Position numbers and translations under genes: made by a program. A stretch of DNA of 64,000 nt from Pseudonocardia acidicola (lineage in GTDB: Bacteria; Actinomycetota; Actinomycetes; Mycobacteriales; Pseudonocardiaceae), in contig NZ_JAAXLA010000020.1 in NCBI RefSeq assembly GCF_012911935.1, positions 35,481-99,480 of the forward strand, written 5' to 3'. Below are positions 8,161 through 16,572 of the stretch, piece by piece. The notes beneath the pieces were generated by a model, which did not search any database, had not been told where the DNA came from, and worked only from the letters and a program-made list of their open reading frames with translations. Positions within the stretch are counted from its first letter, which is position 1. Each line of letters begins with the position of its first letter.

Positions 8161-9410
8161 GAGCGCCCCTTCGCCGCCGGTTCCTTCGGCAGACCCAGGA
8201 CACGCTCGGCGACGATGTTGCGCTGGATTTCGTCCGTCCCGCCGCCCAGCCGGAAGCCGGGGACCCCGAGGACGAACTCCGCCCAGGCGAAGGTGCCCCA
8301 CTCCCCGGTGTCGGCGAGCAGCTTCGGACCGAGCGCCACGCTCACCAGGTGGGCGAGCGCGGCGAGGTTCTCGGTCAGCGCGAGCTTGGACAGCGACATC
8401 TCGGCGCCGACCTGCCCCGCCTTGGCCGCGGCCTCGGCGCGGGCCCGCATCTGCTTGGCCGCGACGACCCCGCAGTGGACCTTGGCGTAGGCCTGGCGCA
8501 CCTCGGGATCGTCGGAGCGCTCGAGCTGGCGCAGCATCGTGACGATCCGTTCGAGCTTGAACAGACCGCTGCCGCCGCCCGCCGAGCCGCCGATCGCGCC
8601 GCGCTCGGCCATCAGCGTCGCGAGCGCCACCTTCCAGCCGCCGTCGACCTCGCCCAGCCGGTAGGCGTCGGGCACCCGGACCTCGTCGAGGTAGACCTCG
8701 TTGAAGTCCGCGCCGCCCGTCATCTGGCGCAGCGGCCGCACGTCCACCCCGGGCGCGTGCATGTCGATCATGAAAGCCGTGAGGTTGCCGTGCCGGGGCC
8801 CCGGGGAGGTGCGCGTCATCAGCAGGCCGACGTCGGAGAAGTGGGCGCCAGACGTCCAGACCTTCTGCCCGCTGACGACCCACTCCTCGCCGTCGCGCCT
8901 GGCCCGCGTGCTGACCGCGGCCAGGTCCGACCCGGCGCCCGGTTCGCTGAAGAGCTGGCAGCCCACGGAGTCGCCCCGGTAGATCGCCCGCAGCCAGCGT
9001 TCCTTGGCCACCTGGCCGCCGAACGCGGTGAGCGTCGGACCGACCATGCCCAGGCTCACGCCCAGCGGCGAGCGGGAGGGCACCTCGTAGGCGCGCTCGA
9101 GCCTCAGGTAGGCCCGTTCGTAGCGGCCGGGCAGCCCGCGGCCGCCCCACTCGACCGGACCGGTGATCCAACCGAAACCGGCGTCGAAGGCGGTCCGCCG
9201 CCAGTCGCGGGCTTCCTCGGCCTCGGCCGCGGTGGCACCGCGGAACAGCGAGACGCGATCGTCGCCCTCGCCCCACTCCGGAATGCCGCCTCCGGAACGG
9301 CGGCGGGCCGAGCGCTCCAGGAACGCGACGGCCTCGGCCTCGAACTCCTCCAGGGACGGCGGCGCCGGGGCGGCCGCCTCTCGGGGGTTCTGCAGCACGT
9401 CCTCGGTCAT
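8157..9410 (-). CDS. Acyl-CoA dehydrogenase family protein
   Basis: This 417-residue flavoprotein has the family order: N-terminal helical domain, middle beta domain with LFSEPGAGSDLAAVSTRA and VSGQKVWTSGAHFSDVGLL (FAD/substrate loop), and C-terminal helical domain ending GGGTDEIQRNIVAERVLGLP. It would desaturate an acyl-CoA with FAD. The sequence type resembles the FadE family used for steroid or branched-chain side chains. ATG 9410 is preferred over the TTG immediately before it because GAAGG lies 6 nt upstream. It is translationally coupled to the oxidoreductase that follows. Confidence 0.92.
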   Translation of the reverse strand: MTEDVLQNPREAAAPAPPSLEEFEAEAVAFLERSARRRSGGGIPEWGEGDDRVSLFRGATAAEAEEARDWRRTAFDAGFGWITGPVEWGGRGLPGRYERAYLRLERAYEVPSRSPLGVSLGMVGPTLTAFGGQVAKERWLRAIYRGDSVGCQLFSEPGAGSDLAAVSTRARRDGEEWVVSGQKVWTSGAHFSDVGLLMTRTSPGPRHGNLTAFMIDMHAPGVDVRPLRQMTGGADFNEVYLDEVRVPDAYRLGEVDGGWKVALATLMAERGAIGGSAGGGSGLFKLERIVTMLRQLERSDDPEVRQAYAKVHCGVVAAKQMRARAEAAAKAGQVGAEMSLSKLALTENLAALAHLVSVALGPKLLADTGEWGTFAWAEFVLGVPGFRLGGGTDEIQRNIVAERVLGLPKEPAAKGRS

Positions 9411-9447
9411 CAACGACCTTCCCGTCGGGGCCGGTGGTCGCCGACCC

Positions 9448-9473
9448 GATAATCAAGTACTAGACAATACTCG
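9448..9473. promoter_or_regulatory. TCTAG box upstream of the acyl-CoA dehydrogenase operon
   Basis: GATAATCAAGTACTAGACAA lies 38-60 nt upstream of the ATG at 9410; the minus strand reads TTGTCTAGTAC. It belongs to the recurring GTCTAG/CTCTAG box set and may hold an operator or a -10 element. Confidence 0.5.
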
Positions 9474-9501
9474 GTGGCGACCGATGCCGCCGCCCCGCAC
9501 C

Positions 9502-11043
9502 TCAGACGGACGCGGCCGCGTACCGCACGCGCAACGCCTTCTTGTCCAGCTTGCCCATGGCGCTGCGCGGCAGGGTCTCGACGATCTCCACCGACCGGGG
9601 GCACTTGTAGTGCGTCAACCGCTCGCGGCAGAACGCGACGAGCTCGGCCCCGTCCGGCCGCGCGGCCGGATCGGACGGCACGACGAGCGCCTTGAGCTGC
9701 TCGCCCATCTCCCCGTGCGGGACCCCGATGCACGCCACCTCGGCGACGGCGGGGTGGGTGGCCAGGACCTGCTCGGCCTCGGCCGGGTAGATGTTCACCC
9801 CACCCGAGACCACCGTGTCGGAGAAGCGGTCGGTGATGTAGACGTAGCCCGCCTCGTCGACGTAGCCGACCTCGCCGAGAGTGAAGGTCCCGGGCGCCGC
9901 GAGGCCGGCCGGCAGACCCGGGTCGGCAGCGCCGGACCGGTGGTACACGATGCCGCGGCCCGAACCGTCCCGGAAGTAGAGCCGCCCCTCGACCCCCGCC
10001 GGGACCGGCGCGCCGGACTCGTCGACCACGAAGACATCGAAGGGATCCACCGGACGACCCACGGACCCCGGGTGCTCGAGCCACTCGGTCGAGCTGATCC
10101 GGCAGGTCGAGCCGACCTCGCTGGCGCCGTAGCTCTCCCAGAGGAGGGGCCCCCACCACTCGATCATGGCGCGCTTCACCTCGGCCGGGCACGCGGCGCC
10201 GACCTGCAGCACGTAGCGCAGCGAGGACAGGTCGTACCGCGACCGGACCTCGGGGGGCAGCGCGAGCAGCCGCTGGAAGTGCGTGGGCACCATGATCGCC
10301 GACGCAACCCGGTCGCGGTCGATCGCCGCCAGCACGGCCTCGGCGTCGAAGCGGCCCAGGACGGTGACAGGGGCGCCGCCGAGGAAGAGGCGCGTCGCAG
10401 TCAGCGGTCCGCTGTGGTACAGCGGACCGACGGCGAGGTGGCGGCCGTAGCCGGCGAGCCCGGCTCCGGCGAGCCGGTGCACGTGCTCGGCGACGTCGGC
10501 CCCGCCCACGAACGACGTCGGTGGCAGTTCCGTGCCCTTCGGCCGCCCGGTCGTTCCCGACGTGTAGACCAACGTCGGCAGGGGCGCCATGTCCGTGGGC
10601 GGCTCGTCCGACCCCGCCGCCGCGCCGAGCGCGAGCCAGTCCGCGACCCCCTCGACCTCAGCGGCGCCGGACCATCCGGTGACGAGGTCGATCCCGGCCC
10701 GGCGGGCCGCCTCCAGTCCCGACCGAGCCGTCCGCGCGTCGACGAGGACGGCCCGGGCGCCCGAGTCCTCCAGGATGTACGCCGCCTCCTCAGCCGTGAG
10801 GTGGAAGTTCACCGGCACCGCCGAGGCTCCCGCGAGCGTCGCGGCGGCGTAGGCGAGCACCGTCTCGACCGAGTTCTCGGCGAACACGGCGATCCTGCGC
10901 TCCGGGCCGAGATCGGCCGCGAGCAACGCGTTCACCGCGGGACGCAGGCGCTCGTCGACCTCCGCCCAGGTCAGTGCGGTGTCCGCATCGCGCAGGGCCG
11001 TCTCCTGCGGCCGGGCGGCCGCGAGCTCTGCCGCGAACGTCAT
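9502..11043 (-). CDS. AMP-dependent acyl-CoA synthetase (ligase)
   Basis: This 513-residue adenylate-forming enzyme has P-loop LVYTSGTTGRPKGTELPP (about residues 172-189), the LWESYGASEVG A5 motif, and the C-terminal hinge YITDRFSDTVVSGGVNIYPAE. The final catalytic Lys motif is SAMGKLDKKALR. It activates a carboxylic acid with ATP and CoA through an acyl-AMP. Its place between an acyl-CoA dehydrogenase operon and an FAD oxidoreductase, all on one strand, fits side-chain or ring-cleavage acid activation. A GAGGGGG sequence precedes the ATG. Acid specificity is unknown. Confidence 0.93.
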   Translation of the reverse strand: MTFAAELAAARPQETALRDADTALTWAEVDERLRPAVNALLAADLGPERRIAVFAENSVETVLAYAAATLAGASAVPVNFHLTAEEAAYILEDSGARAVLVDARTARSGLEAARRAGIDLVTGWSGAAEVEGVADWLALGAAAGSDEPPTDMAPLPTLVYTSGTTGRPKGTELPPTSFVGGADVAEHVHRLAGAGLAGYGRHLAVGPLYHSGPLTATRLFLGGAPVTVLGRFDAEAVLAAIDRDRVASAIMVPTHFQRLLALPPEVRSRYDLSSLRYVLQVGAACPAEVKRAMIEWWGPLLWESYGASEVGSTCRISSTEWLEHPGSVGRPVDPFDVFVVDESGAPVPAGVEGRLYFRDGSGRGIVYHRSGAADPGLPAGLAAPGTFTLGEVGYVDEAGYVYITDRFSDTVVSGGVNIYPAEAEQVLATHPAVAEVACIGVPHGEMGEQLKALVVPSDPAARPDGAELVAFCRERLTHYKCPRSVEIVETLPRSAMGKLDKKALRVRYAAASV

Positions 11044-11084
11044 CAGACCCCCTCGTCGCTCGGGCGGGCGGGAACCCCGTCCGC

Positions 11085-11113
11085 AAATACTCTAGACATC
11101 GACTATCGAGACG
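11085..11113. promoter_or_regulatory. TCTAG plus ACTATCGA boxes upstream of the ligase gene
   Basis: AATACTCTAGACATCGACTA followed by TCGAGACG lies 42-70 nt upstream of the ATG at 11043. It contains both recurring elements, CTCTAGAC and GACTATCGA, and is the most complete copy on this side of the window. Confidence 0.55.
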
Positions 11114-11139
11114 ACAATGTCCGATCAGGCACACGTGGC

Positions 11140-12567
11140 TCAGCAGGAGGAGCCGAGGCTCAACGCTGCGCTCTCGCCGGCCACCCGGCCCATGGTGAGC
11201 GCGTTCGCCATGCCGTTGCCGCTGCCCATGTACCGCGTGCCGAGCACCCCGCCGGTGCACTCGCCGGCGGCGAACAGGCCGGGAATCTCCCCGCCGTGCG
11301 CGTCGAGGACGCGGCCGCGGCCGTCGATCCGCAGCCCGCAGCCCGTGAGGTTGACCGTCGCCGGACGCACCGCCGCGGCATAGAAGGGCGGGGTGCCGAT
11401 CGGCATCAGGAACTTGCCGGACTTGCCGAAGTCACGGTCCTCGCCCGCCTCGACGTGGCCGTTGTAGCGCTCGATCTCGCCCACGAGAACGGCCGGGTCG
11501 ACGCCGATGAGGTCCGCGAGGCCTTCGAGCGTGTCGCTGGTGGCGATCCGCTGCTTGCCCACCATCTCGTCGACGATGTCGGCGTTGTAGTTGCGCGAAC
11601 GGAACGGCGGGTGGTTGGGCCACACCTGCTTGTAGGAGTCCCGGTAGCGCTCGGCGAGTTCCGGCGGGGGTCGCAGCGCCGCGTCGTCGAACACGACGAA
11701 CCCGGCGTTGCCGTGCGCGCCGACGAGACCGTCGAGGATCCCGTAGGGCGCGGTCTCGTCCGCGAACCGGCGGCCGCTGGGGTCGAGGAGCACCGTCCAG
11801 CCGGGCAGGAAGGCCTCGTTGAGACGGCCGAACGCGGGCGTGAGCGTGCGCAGCCCCCGGTCTCGGCCGACGACCTGCGCACCGACCTGCTCGGCGAACC
11901 CCAGCGCGTCGCCCTGGGCCCCGTCCGAGCCGATGTACCAGGTGAAGCCCTCGTGCCAGGCCGCCGGGAAATGGCTCGCCAGCAGCTCCGGGTTCGCCCC
12001 GAATCCGCCCGAGGCGACCACGACCGCCCCTGCGGTGATCCGATCCTCCCCGACCTGTGCCCCGATGACGCGCCCGTCCTCCACGATCAGCCGGTCGACC
12101 CGGCGGCGCAGCGCGATGTCGATGCCGAGCTCGCGGCACCGGGAATGCAGGACGTCGATGACGGCCTGTCCGGCGCCGTCGACACAGTGCGAGCGGGGCT
12201 TGCGCTCGTCGCCGCCGAAGATCAGGCGGTCGAAGAAGCGGACACCGTGGTCGGCGAGCCAGTCGACGGTCTCCCCGCTGCGCCGGGTGAAGGTCGAGAC
12301 GGGCCCGTGGTGGACGTCCCACTGGTTGAGCTGCATGTAGTCGTGCAGCAGGTCGTCCGGGTGGTCCTCGATCCCGGCGGCCTTCTGCAGCCGGCTGCCA
12401 CTGCCCATGACGACCCCGCCGGAGAGCCGTGAGGAGCCGCCCACCACATCCTCGGCCTCGGCGACGAGGATCGCCCTCGCGCCGTTCTCGTAGGCCATCA
12501 GGGCCGCGCACAGGCCGGCCCCGCCGGACCCGATCACGACGACGTCGACGTCGGTATCGTCAGCCAT
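11140..12567 (-). CDS. FAD-dependent oxidoreductase (FAD_binding_2; ketosteroid dehydrogenase/fumarate reductase flavoprotein type)
   Basis: This 475-residue flavoprotein has the N-terminal dinucleotide fold VVVIGSGGAGLCAALMAYE (about residues 9-27) with VVGGSSRLSGGVVMGSG, and the C-terminal FAD motif GLFAAGECTGGVLGTRYMGS. Proteins of this group oxidise ring ketones at C1-C2 (3-ketosteroid delta1-dehydrogenase) or reduce conjugated acids. I see no residue set that separates the two. It faces the CoA-ligase gene at 12887 across a divergent region with a strong palindrome. ATG is preceded by GGAGCAAGGGG. Function beyond flavin oxidoreductase is tentative. Confidence 0.88.
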   Translation of the reverse strand: MADDTDVDVVVIGSGGAGLCAALMAYENGARAILVAEAEDVVGGSSRLSGGVVMGSGSRLQKAAGIEDHPDDLLHDYMQLNQWDVHHGPVSTFTRRSGETVDWLADHGVRFFDRLIFGGDERKPRSHCVDGAGQAVIDVLHSRCRELGIDIALRRRVDRLIVEDGRVIGAQVGEDRITAGAVVVASGGFGANPELLASHFPAAWHEGFTWYIGSDGAQGDALGFAEQVGAQVVGRDRGLRTLTPAFGRLNEAFLPGWTVLLDPSGRRFADETAPYGILDGLVGAHGNAGFVVFDDAALRPPPELAERYRDSYKQVWPNHPPFRSRNYNADIVDEMVGKQRIATSDTLEGLADLIGVDPAVLVGEIERYNGHVEAGEDRDFGKSGKFLMPIGTPPFYAAAVRPATVNLTGCGLRIDGRGRVLDAHGGEIPGLFAAGECTGGVLGTRYMGSGNGMANALTMGRVAGESAALSLGSSC

Positions 12568-12595
12568 CCCCTTGCTCCTCTCAGCACCGGCACTG

Positions 12596-12630
12596 TAGAT
12601 CTATCGATAGTTTATTGATAGAGCTTAGGA
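12596..12630. promoter_or_regulatory. Divergent operator with perfect CTATCGATAG palindrome
   Basis: CTATCGATAG (12601-12610) is a perfect 10-bp palindrome, followed after 5 nt by the half-site TGATAG. TAGAT precedes it. The site is 29-63 nt upstream of the flavoprotein ATG and lies in the gap before the plus-strand ligase operon. It is a strong operator candidate. Confidence 0.55.
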
Positions 12631-12655
12631 TCCGGTGCGGCAAGGAGGCCGGCTC

Positions 12656-12775
12656 GTGCCGATGCACACCACGGCTCGTGAACTCGGCCCGCATCACCTG
12701 CGGGTCGGCGCCGTGCTGCCCAGTGGCATCAACGCCCCCATGTTCCACAACGACGATCTGTGGCGGCTCTGCATG
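12656..12775 (+). pseudogene. C-terminal remnant of a mycofactocin-type short-chain dehydrogenase
   Basis: The plus-strand frame reads ARELGPHHLRVGAVLPSGIN then APMFHNDDLWRLCM. This matches the C-terminal signature of mycofactocin-associated SDRs, where the usual pattern is ...APHxIRVNTVHPTGVNTPMIxND...LF. No N-terminal Rossmann half is present upstream, and the frame runs on into unrelated sequence. It lies in the leader of the CoA-ligase gene and shares its frame. It is best read as a decayed fragment from a deletion, not as part of the ligase. Confidence 0.6.
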
Positions 12776-12886
12776 GACAGCGGATCCGCCACCCTGACCA
12801 CCTGCGCCGTTCAGGCCTCGATTCATTACCGTGTCCGGTCACTTCCGCGATCGTGGCCGGTGGCCCGCACGTCAGAGAGGGCAGCG

Positions 12887-14632
12887 ATGCCGACGTCAAA
12901 TGCGCTCACCCACCCGGAACGCTCGCCGGACGACACCCTGCTGACCGCGCTACGGCGCACCGTGGGCGAGCAGGGCACGGGTTCTGCCCTGCGCTGGGGC
13001 TCGGAAGCCGACCGCCATGAGATGACCTGGGAGCAGTACGCCCGGCGCGCCGGGCGGGTCGCCGGCGGCCTGGCCGCGCTCGGGGTGGGACGCGGTGACC
13101 ACGTCCTGCTCCTGCTGCGCAACCGGCCCGAGTTCTACCTGGCCGACGTCGCATGCCTGCTGCTCGGCGCGATCCCGGTGTCGGTCTACCTCTCCCCCGA
13201 CGTCGACGCGCTCGCCCACGTGCTGCGGGACTGCTCCGCCGTCGCCTGCATCGCCGAGAACGAAGCCGACCTCGTCCGCGCCCGCGAGGCGCTCGCCCGG
13301 CCGGACACTCCGGCGGTTCGGCTGATCGGCGTCGACGACGACACCCGGCAGCCCCGCGTGATCGCCTTCGACACGCTCGACGGCCCGGGGGTGACACTCG
13401 ACGACGCACGGGCGCGCCCGCACGACACCGCGACGATGCTCTACACGTCGGGAACGACCGGCAACCCGAAGGGCGTGCCGCTCACCCACGCCAACCTGAC
13501 GTTCGCGGCCTGGACCCTCGGCGAGCGGATGGGCGTCTCGCTCGCCGGGCGCCGGCAGCTCTCCTACCTGCCGATGGCGCACATCGGGGAGCGGCTGGCC
13601 ACGCACTACCTGCACATGACCCAGGGCAGCGTCGTGCACTGCTGCCCGGTCTTCACCGCGATGCCGGCGGTGCTGGCGGAGACCTCCCCGCACATGCTGT
13701 TCGGCGCGCCGCGGATGTGGGAGCGGCTCTACGAGGGCGTGCAGGCCCGCCTCGAGCGGGAACCCGCGCTGCGCGACAAGGCGGCCGATCCCGCCCTGCG
13801 CCCGGCCGAGCGGCGAGCGCTGCTCGCCGGGGTATTCGGCGAGTTCGGCCTCGCCGAGATCGAGGTGGCGATCGTCGGGTCCGCACCGCTCCCCCGGTAC
13901 GTCCAGCAGTTCTGGCTCGACCACGACTTCCCGCTCGCCGACTGCTACGGCCAGACGGAGACCTGCGGAATGGGCGCCTGGAACCCGCACGAGATCGTGC
14001 TGGGCACCTGCGGCACGCCGTTCCCCGGCATGGAGATCGGGTTCACCGACGACCGGGAGATCCTCGTCCGCGGGCCCGCGGTGTTCGGCGGCTACTACGG
14101 GCGGCCGGACGCGACGGCCGCGGTGCTCGACGCGGAGGGCTGGTACCACACCGGTGACCTCGGCCTGCTCGACGAGGGCGGGAACCTCGTGCTCGGCGGC
14201 CGGATGAACGACGTCATCATCCCCACGTCGGGGCACAACGTGAGCCCCGGGGCGCTGGAGGAGCGGCTGAACCGCATCCCGCTCGTCGGGTACGCGATGG
14301 TCGTCGGGCATGGGCGGCCGCACCTGTCGGCCGTGTTGAGCCTCGACCCCGAGGCGGCCGCGGCCTGGGCCGCGGAGCACGGCAGGCCCGGTGCCGGGGT
14401 GGCGGAGATCGCGGCGCTGCCCGAGGTGCGCGCCGAGATCGACCGCGCGATCGACGAGATCAACGCCGCGCTGCCGGGTGCCGAACGGATCCGGGCGCAC
14501 CTGGTCGTCGGCGAGCCCTGGCCGCTCGCCTCCGACCTGCTGACCGCTACGGGGAAGATGCGCCGCCAGGGCGTCGGCAGGCGCTATGCCGACCAGATCG
14601 ACCAGATGTACGTGAAGGAGCAGACCCGATGA
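12887..14632 (+). CDS. Long-chain-type AMP-dependent acyl-CoA synthetase (FAA1-like)
   Basis: This 581-residue ligase has P-loop TMLYTSGTTGNPKGVPLTH (about residues 183-201), the long-chain signature LSYLPMAHIGERLATHYLHM, A5 motif DCYGQTETCGMG and hinge GWYHTGDLGLLDEGG with GGRMNDVII. The C-terminal Lys is in TATGKMRRQGVG. It activates a long-chain or polycyclic carboxylic acid to its CoA ester. ATG 12887 is chosen because homology starts there, with AGAGAGG about 8 nt upstream; the in-frame extension to 12635 is an SDR remnant. Its stop overlaps the next start (ATGA). Confidence 0.92.
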   Translation: MPTSNALTHPERSPDDTLLTALRRTVGEQGTGSALRWGSEADRHEMTWEQYARRAGRVAGGLAALGVGRGDHVLLLLRNRPEFYLADVACLLLGAIPVSVYLSPDVDALAHVLRDCSAVACIAENEADLVRAREALARPDTPAVRLIGVDDDTRQPRVIAFDTLDGPGVTLDDARARPHDTATMLYTSGTTGNPKGVPLTHANLTFAAWTLGERMGVSLAGRRQLSYLPMAHIGERLATHYLHMTQGSVVHCCPVFTAMPAVLAETSPHMLFGAPRMWERLYEGVQARLEREPALRDKAADPALRPAERRALLAGVFGEFGLAEIEVAIVGSAPLPRYVQQFWLDHDFPLADCYGQTETCGMGAWNPHEIVLGTCGTPFPGMEIGFTDDREILVRGPAVFGGYYGRPDATAAVLDAEGWYHTGDLGLLDEGGNLVLGGRMNDVIIPTSGHNVSPGALEERLNRIPLVGYAMVVGHGRPHLSAVLSLDPEAAAAWAAEHGRPGAGVAEIAALPEVRAEIDRAIDEINAALPGAERIRAHLVVGEPWPLASDLLTATGKMRRQGVGRRYADQIDQMYVKEQTR

Positions 14633-15054
14633 CCGAGATCCTCTCCCCCGCCGCCCCGGACACCCTCCCCCAGGTCGTGCGCGACTTCCTGCAGGCCGTC
14701 GCCGGCCGCGACGCCAACGCGGTGGCCCGCTGCTTCACCCCGGACGCCCGCTACTTCCTCGCGATGCCGCACCCGGCGGTCGAGGGCCGGGAGAAACTGC
14801 AGGCCGTGTTCGAGCGGGTCCTGGGCGAGGCCGACCGGGTCCGCTGGGACATCGTGACCAGTTCCGTCGACGGGGACCTGGTCTTCCTCGAGCGCGTCGA
14901 CCGGTTCTGGTTCGGCGAGAACGAGGCCCCCATCGAGTGCGTGGGCGTCCTCCGGCTCGCCGACGGGCTGATCGCCGAGATCCGCGACTACGCCGACCTG
15001 GGTGCCTGGAAGGAGCGCAAGGCGGCCGCGACCGGCGCTCCTTCCGAGGGCTGA
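14629..15054 (+). CDS. Limonene-1,2-epoxide hydrolase/SnoaL-fold protein
   Basis: This 141-residue NTF2-like protein starts in an ATGA overlap with the CoA ligase. It contains FLERVDRFW and IRDYADLGAW, which correspond to the Arg-x-Asp and second Asp positions of the limonene-epoxide hydrolase active site. LEH-fold enzymes hydrolyse epoxides, and related proteins act as cyclases, isomerases or dehydratases on steroids and polyketides. The product of 43282-43713 has the same motif layout. An epoxide- or enoyl-hydrating role in the pathway is plausible but inferred. Confidence 0.8.
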   Translation: MTEILSPAAPDTLPQVVRDFLQAVAGRDANAVARCFTPDARYFLAMPHPAVEGREKLQAVFERVLGEADRVRWDIVTSSVDGDLVFLERVDRFWFGENEAPIECVGVLRLADGLIAEIRDYADLGAWKERKAAATGAPSEG

Positions 15055-15061
15055 CCCGGTC

Positions 15062-15520
15062 TCAGCGGCGCGGGCCGGTGTAGGCGTCCTGCTGCCACTC
15101 CCGCTCGCGTTCGAGCCGGCGGGCGAGGTGCTCGCGCGCCGTCTTGTGGACGGGGTGGTCCTCGTCCGGCACCGCGTCGATCACGGCGGCCAGGGCGCGG
15201 CGCAGCCGCAGTGCATCCGCCTGCAGCTCAGGCAACGGCGGGTACACCGGCTCCGGCAGGGCCTCGACAGCAGCCCGGACGAGGTCGGTGACCTCGTCCG
15301 GGAGCTCCCGTTGCCCGGCCAGCAGCGCCCGCAACTCGGCGTTGTCCTCGGAGAGCGCGGCCTGCTCCGCCGCCGCGCGCACCCGGACCGACCTGAGCAT
15401 CTGGGCGACGGTCCGGCAGAAGCTCGACGCGTAGTCGTCGCCCGCGCAGGCCGGCGCGATGGTCCCCTCCACGGCGTCGACGATCGCCCCCAGGATGTCG
15501 TCCGAGGTCGGGTGGATCAC
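15062..15520 (-). CDS. Small phosphotransferase-partner protein (DUF6285-like)
   Basis: This 152-residue, mostly helical protein begins at a GTG that overlaps the phosphotransferase stop (GTGA). It has an N-terminal helix (ILGAIVDAVEGTIAPACAG) and a C-terminal basic tail (ARRLEREREWQQDAYTGPRR). Size, helicity and coupling to a phosphotransferase match the product of 1415-1876. It is convergent with the LEH-fold gene, only 7 nt apart. The role is probably as a subunit or regulator of the neighbouring APH-fold protein; this is inference from recurring context. Confidence 0.6.
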   Translation of the reverse strand: MIHPTSDDILGAIVDAVEGTIAPACAGDDYASSFCRTVAQMLRSVRVRAAAEQAALSEDNAELRALLAGQRELPDEVTDLVRAAVEALPEPVYPPLPELQADALRLRRALAAVIDAVPDEDHPVHKTAREHLARRLEREREWQQDAYTGPRR

Positions 15521-16572
15521 GCGATCGCCTCCGTCATCAGCTCGATCCCGAACAGCCGGGCCAGGCGCAGCTCGCTGCGGAAGCCCACCTCCACGGCGTT
15601 CCACACGAACCGCAGGTCGGGATGGTCCATCCGGCGCACCTGCGCGGCCGCGTGCTGCGTGTAGACGAACTGCAGGAGCCCGTAGCACTGCCGGTAGAAG
15701 TCGATCCGGTCCGTCGTGACGTCGGCCCCGCCGCAGGCGCGGTAGTGCTCCAGGGCCTCCGGCCAGCCCCAGACCCGGCGGCCGTCGCGGACGATCTCCG
15801 GCACCATCTCCTGGATCTGCGCGAAGTCGTAGGCCGGGTCCCCGATCGCGGCCAGCTCCCAGTCGCTCAGCGCCACGATCCGCCCGTCCCGCCAGACCTC
15901 CTCGCCGTGCCCGTTCGTGCCCTTGCACAGCCGCACCGGGACCTCGTCGCGGCGCGGGGCCAGGGCGCGCAGCCGCGCGACGGCCTCGGCCAGGACGGGG
16001 CTCGGCTCGGCGCCGAACTCGGCCAGCTGCCTGAGGCAGGTGCGGATCAGGTTCTCCGCGCAGTCCGCGGGTGACTCCGGCACCGGGAAGAGCTCGCCGA
16101 AGCCGAGGTCCGCCCAGTCCAGGGCGTGCACCTGGGCCAGCCTGGCCAGGTGCTCCTTCGACGCGGCGATCTTCACATCGTCGTGCGCCGGATCGTCGGA
16201 GGCGAGGAAGGGCAGCCGCCAGTCACCGTCCACCATGGTCCGGACGTAGGCCGGGCGGCCGTCGGGCTGCCAGGCGGAGTCGTCCTCGAACCACAGCGCG
16301 TCCGTGGTCGGCACCGGGGTGGGCCCGAGCAGCCGGTAGACCTCGTACTCCGTCCGCAGCGTGGTCGGGATGATGCTGCCGTCCCGGTGGTCGCGGCGCA
16401 CCGCGAAGGTCCGGATCCCGCCGGCCGTCTCGGCGCGCACCTCCCAGGTCTGCCGGGAGACCCCGCGGGAGAGCCGCCGGACCGCCACGACCCGCGGTTC
16501 CCGCTCGCCGAGCTCCGACGCCCGGTGCCGGAACCAGCGGTCGACGAACCCGACATCGTCGAGCCGGTTCAC
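15517..16572 (-). CDS. APH-fold phosphotransferase-like protein lacking the HGD catalytic motif
   Basis: This 351-residue protein keeps the N-lobe (AVRRDHRDGS with the ATP-binding Lys region altered to RRD) and the C-terminal ALSDWELAAIGDPAYDFAQI metal motif. Where the Brenner motif H-G-D-x4-N should be it has VRLCKGTNGHGEEVWRDG, so the catalytic Asp and metal Asn are missing. I recall a similar CKGTNG variant in mycobacterial relatives, so this is likely a conserved subgroup and not a recent mutation. It may be a pseudokinase or use another base. The GTG start overlaps the previous stop, and the gene is the third in a four-gene overlapping operon. Confidence 0.8.
   Translation of the reverse strand: MNRLDDVGFVDRWFRHRASELGEREPRVVAVRRLSRGVSRQTWEVRAETAGGIRTFAVRRDHRDGSIIPTTLRTEYEVYRLLGPTPVPTTDALWFEDDSAWQPDGRPAYVRTMVDGDWRLPFLASDDPAHDDVKIAASKEHLARLAQVHALDWADLGFGELFPVPESPADCAENLIRTCLRQLAEFGAEPSPVLAEAVARLRALAPRRDEVPVRLCKGTNGHGEEVWRDGRIVALSDWELAAIGDPAYDFAQIQEMVPEIVRDGRRVWGWPEALEHYRACGGADVTTDRIDFYRQCYGLLQFVYTQHAAAQVRRMDHPDLRFVWNAVEVGFRSELRLARLFGIELMTEAIA

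Noticed and set aside
2524..9452. Long open frames on the plus strand opposite the E1, Rieske, Gfo/Idh and acyl-CoA dehydrogenase genes
   Set aside because: They are rich in Arg, Val, His and Asp, match no family and lie exactly opposite genes with clear motifs; open antisense frames are common at this GC content.
9163..12432. 1089-codon plus-strand open frame
   Set aside because: It is the antisense shadow of the CoA ligase and the FAD oxidoreductase, with no ribosome-binding site and no recognisable domain.
12635..12886. N-terminal extension of the CoA ligase
   Set aside because: The extension contains an SDR fossil, and ligase homology begins at the ATG at 12887, which has its own ribosome-binding site.
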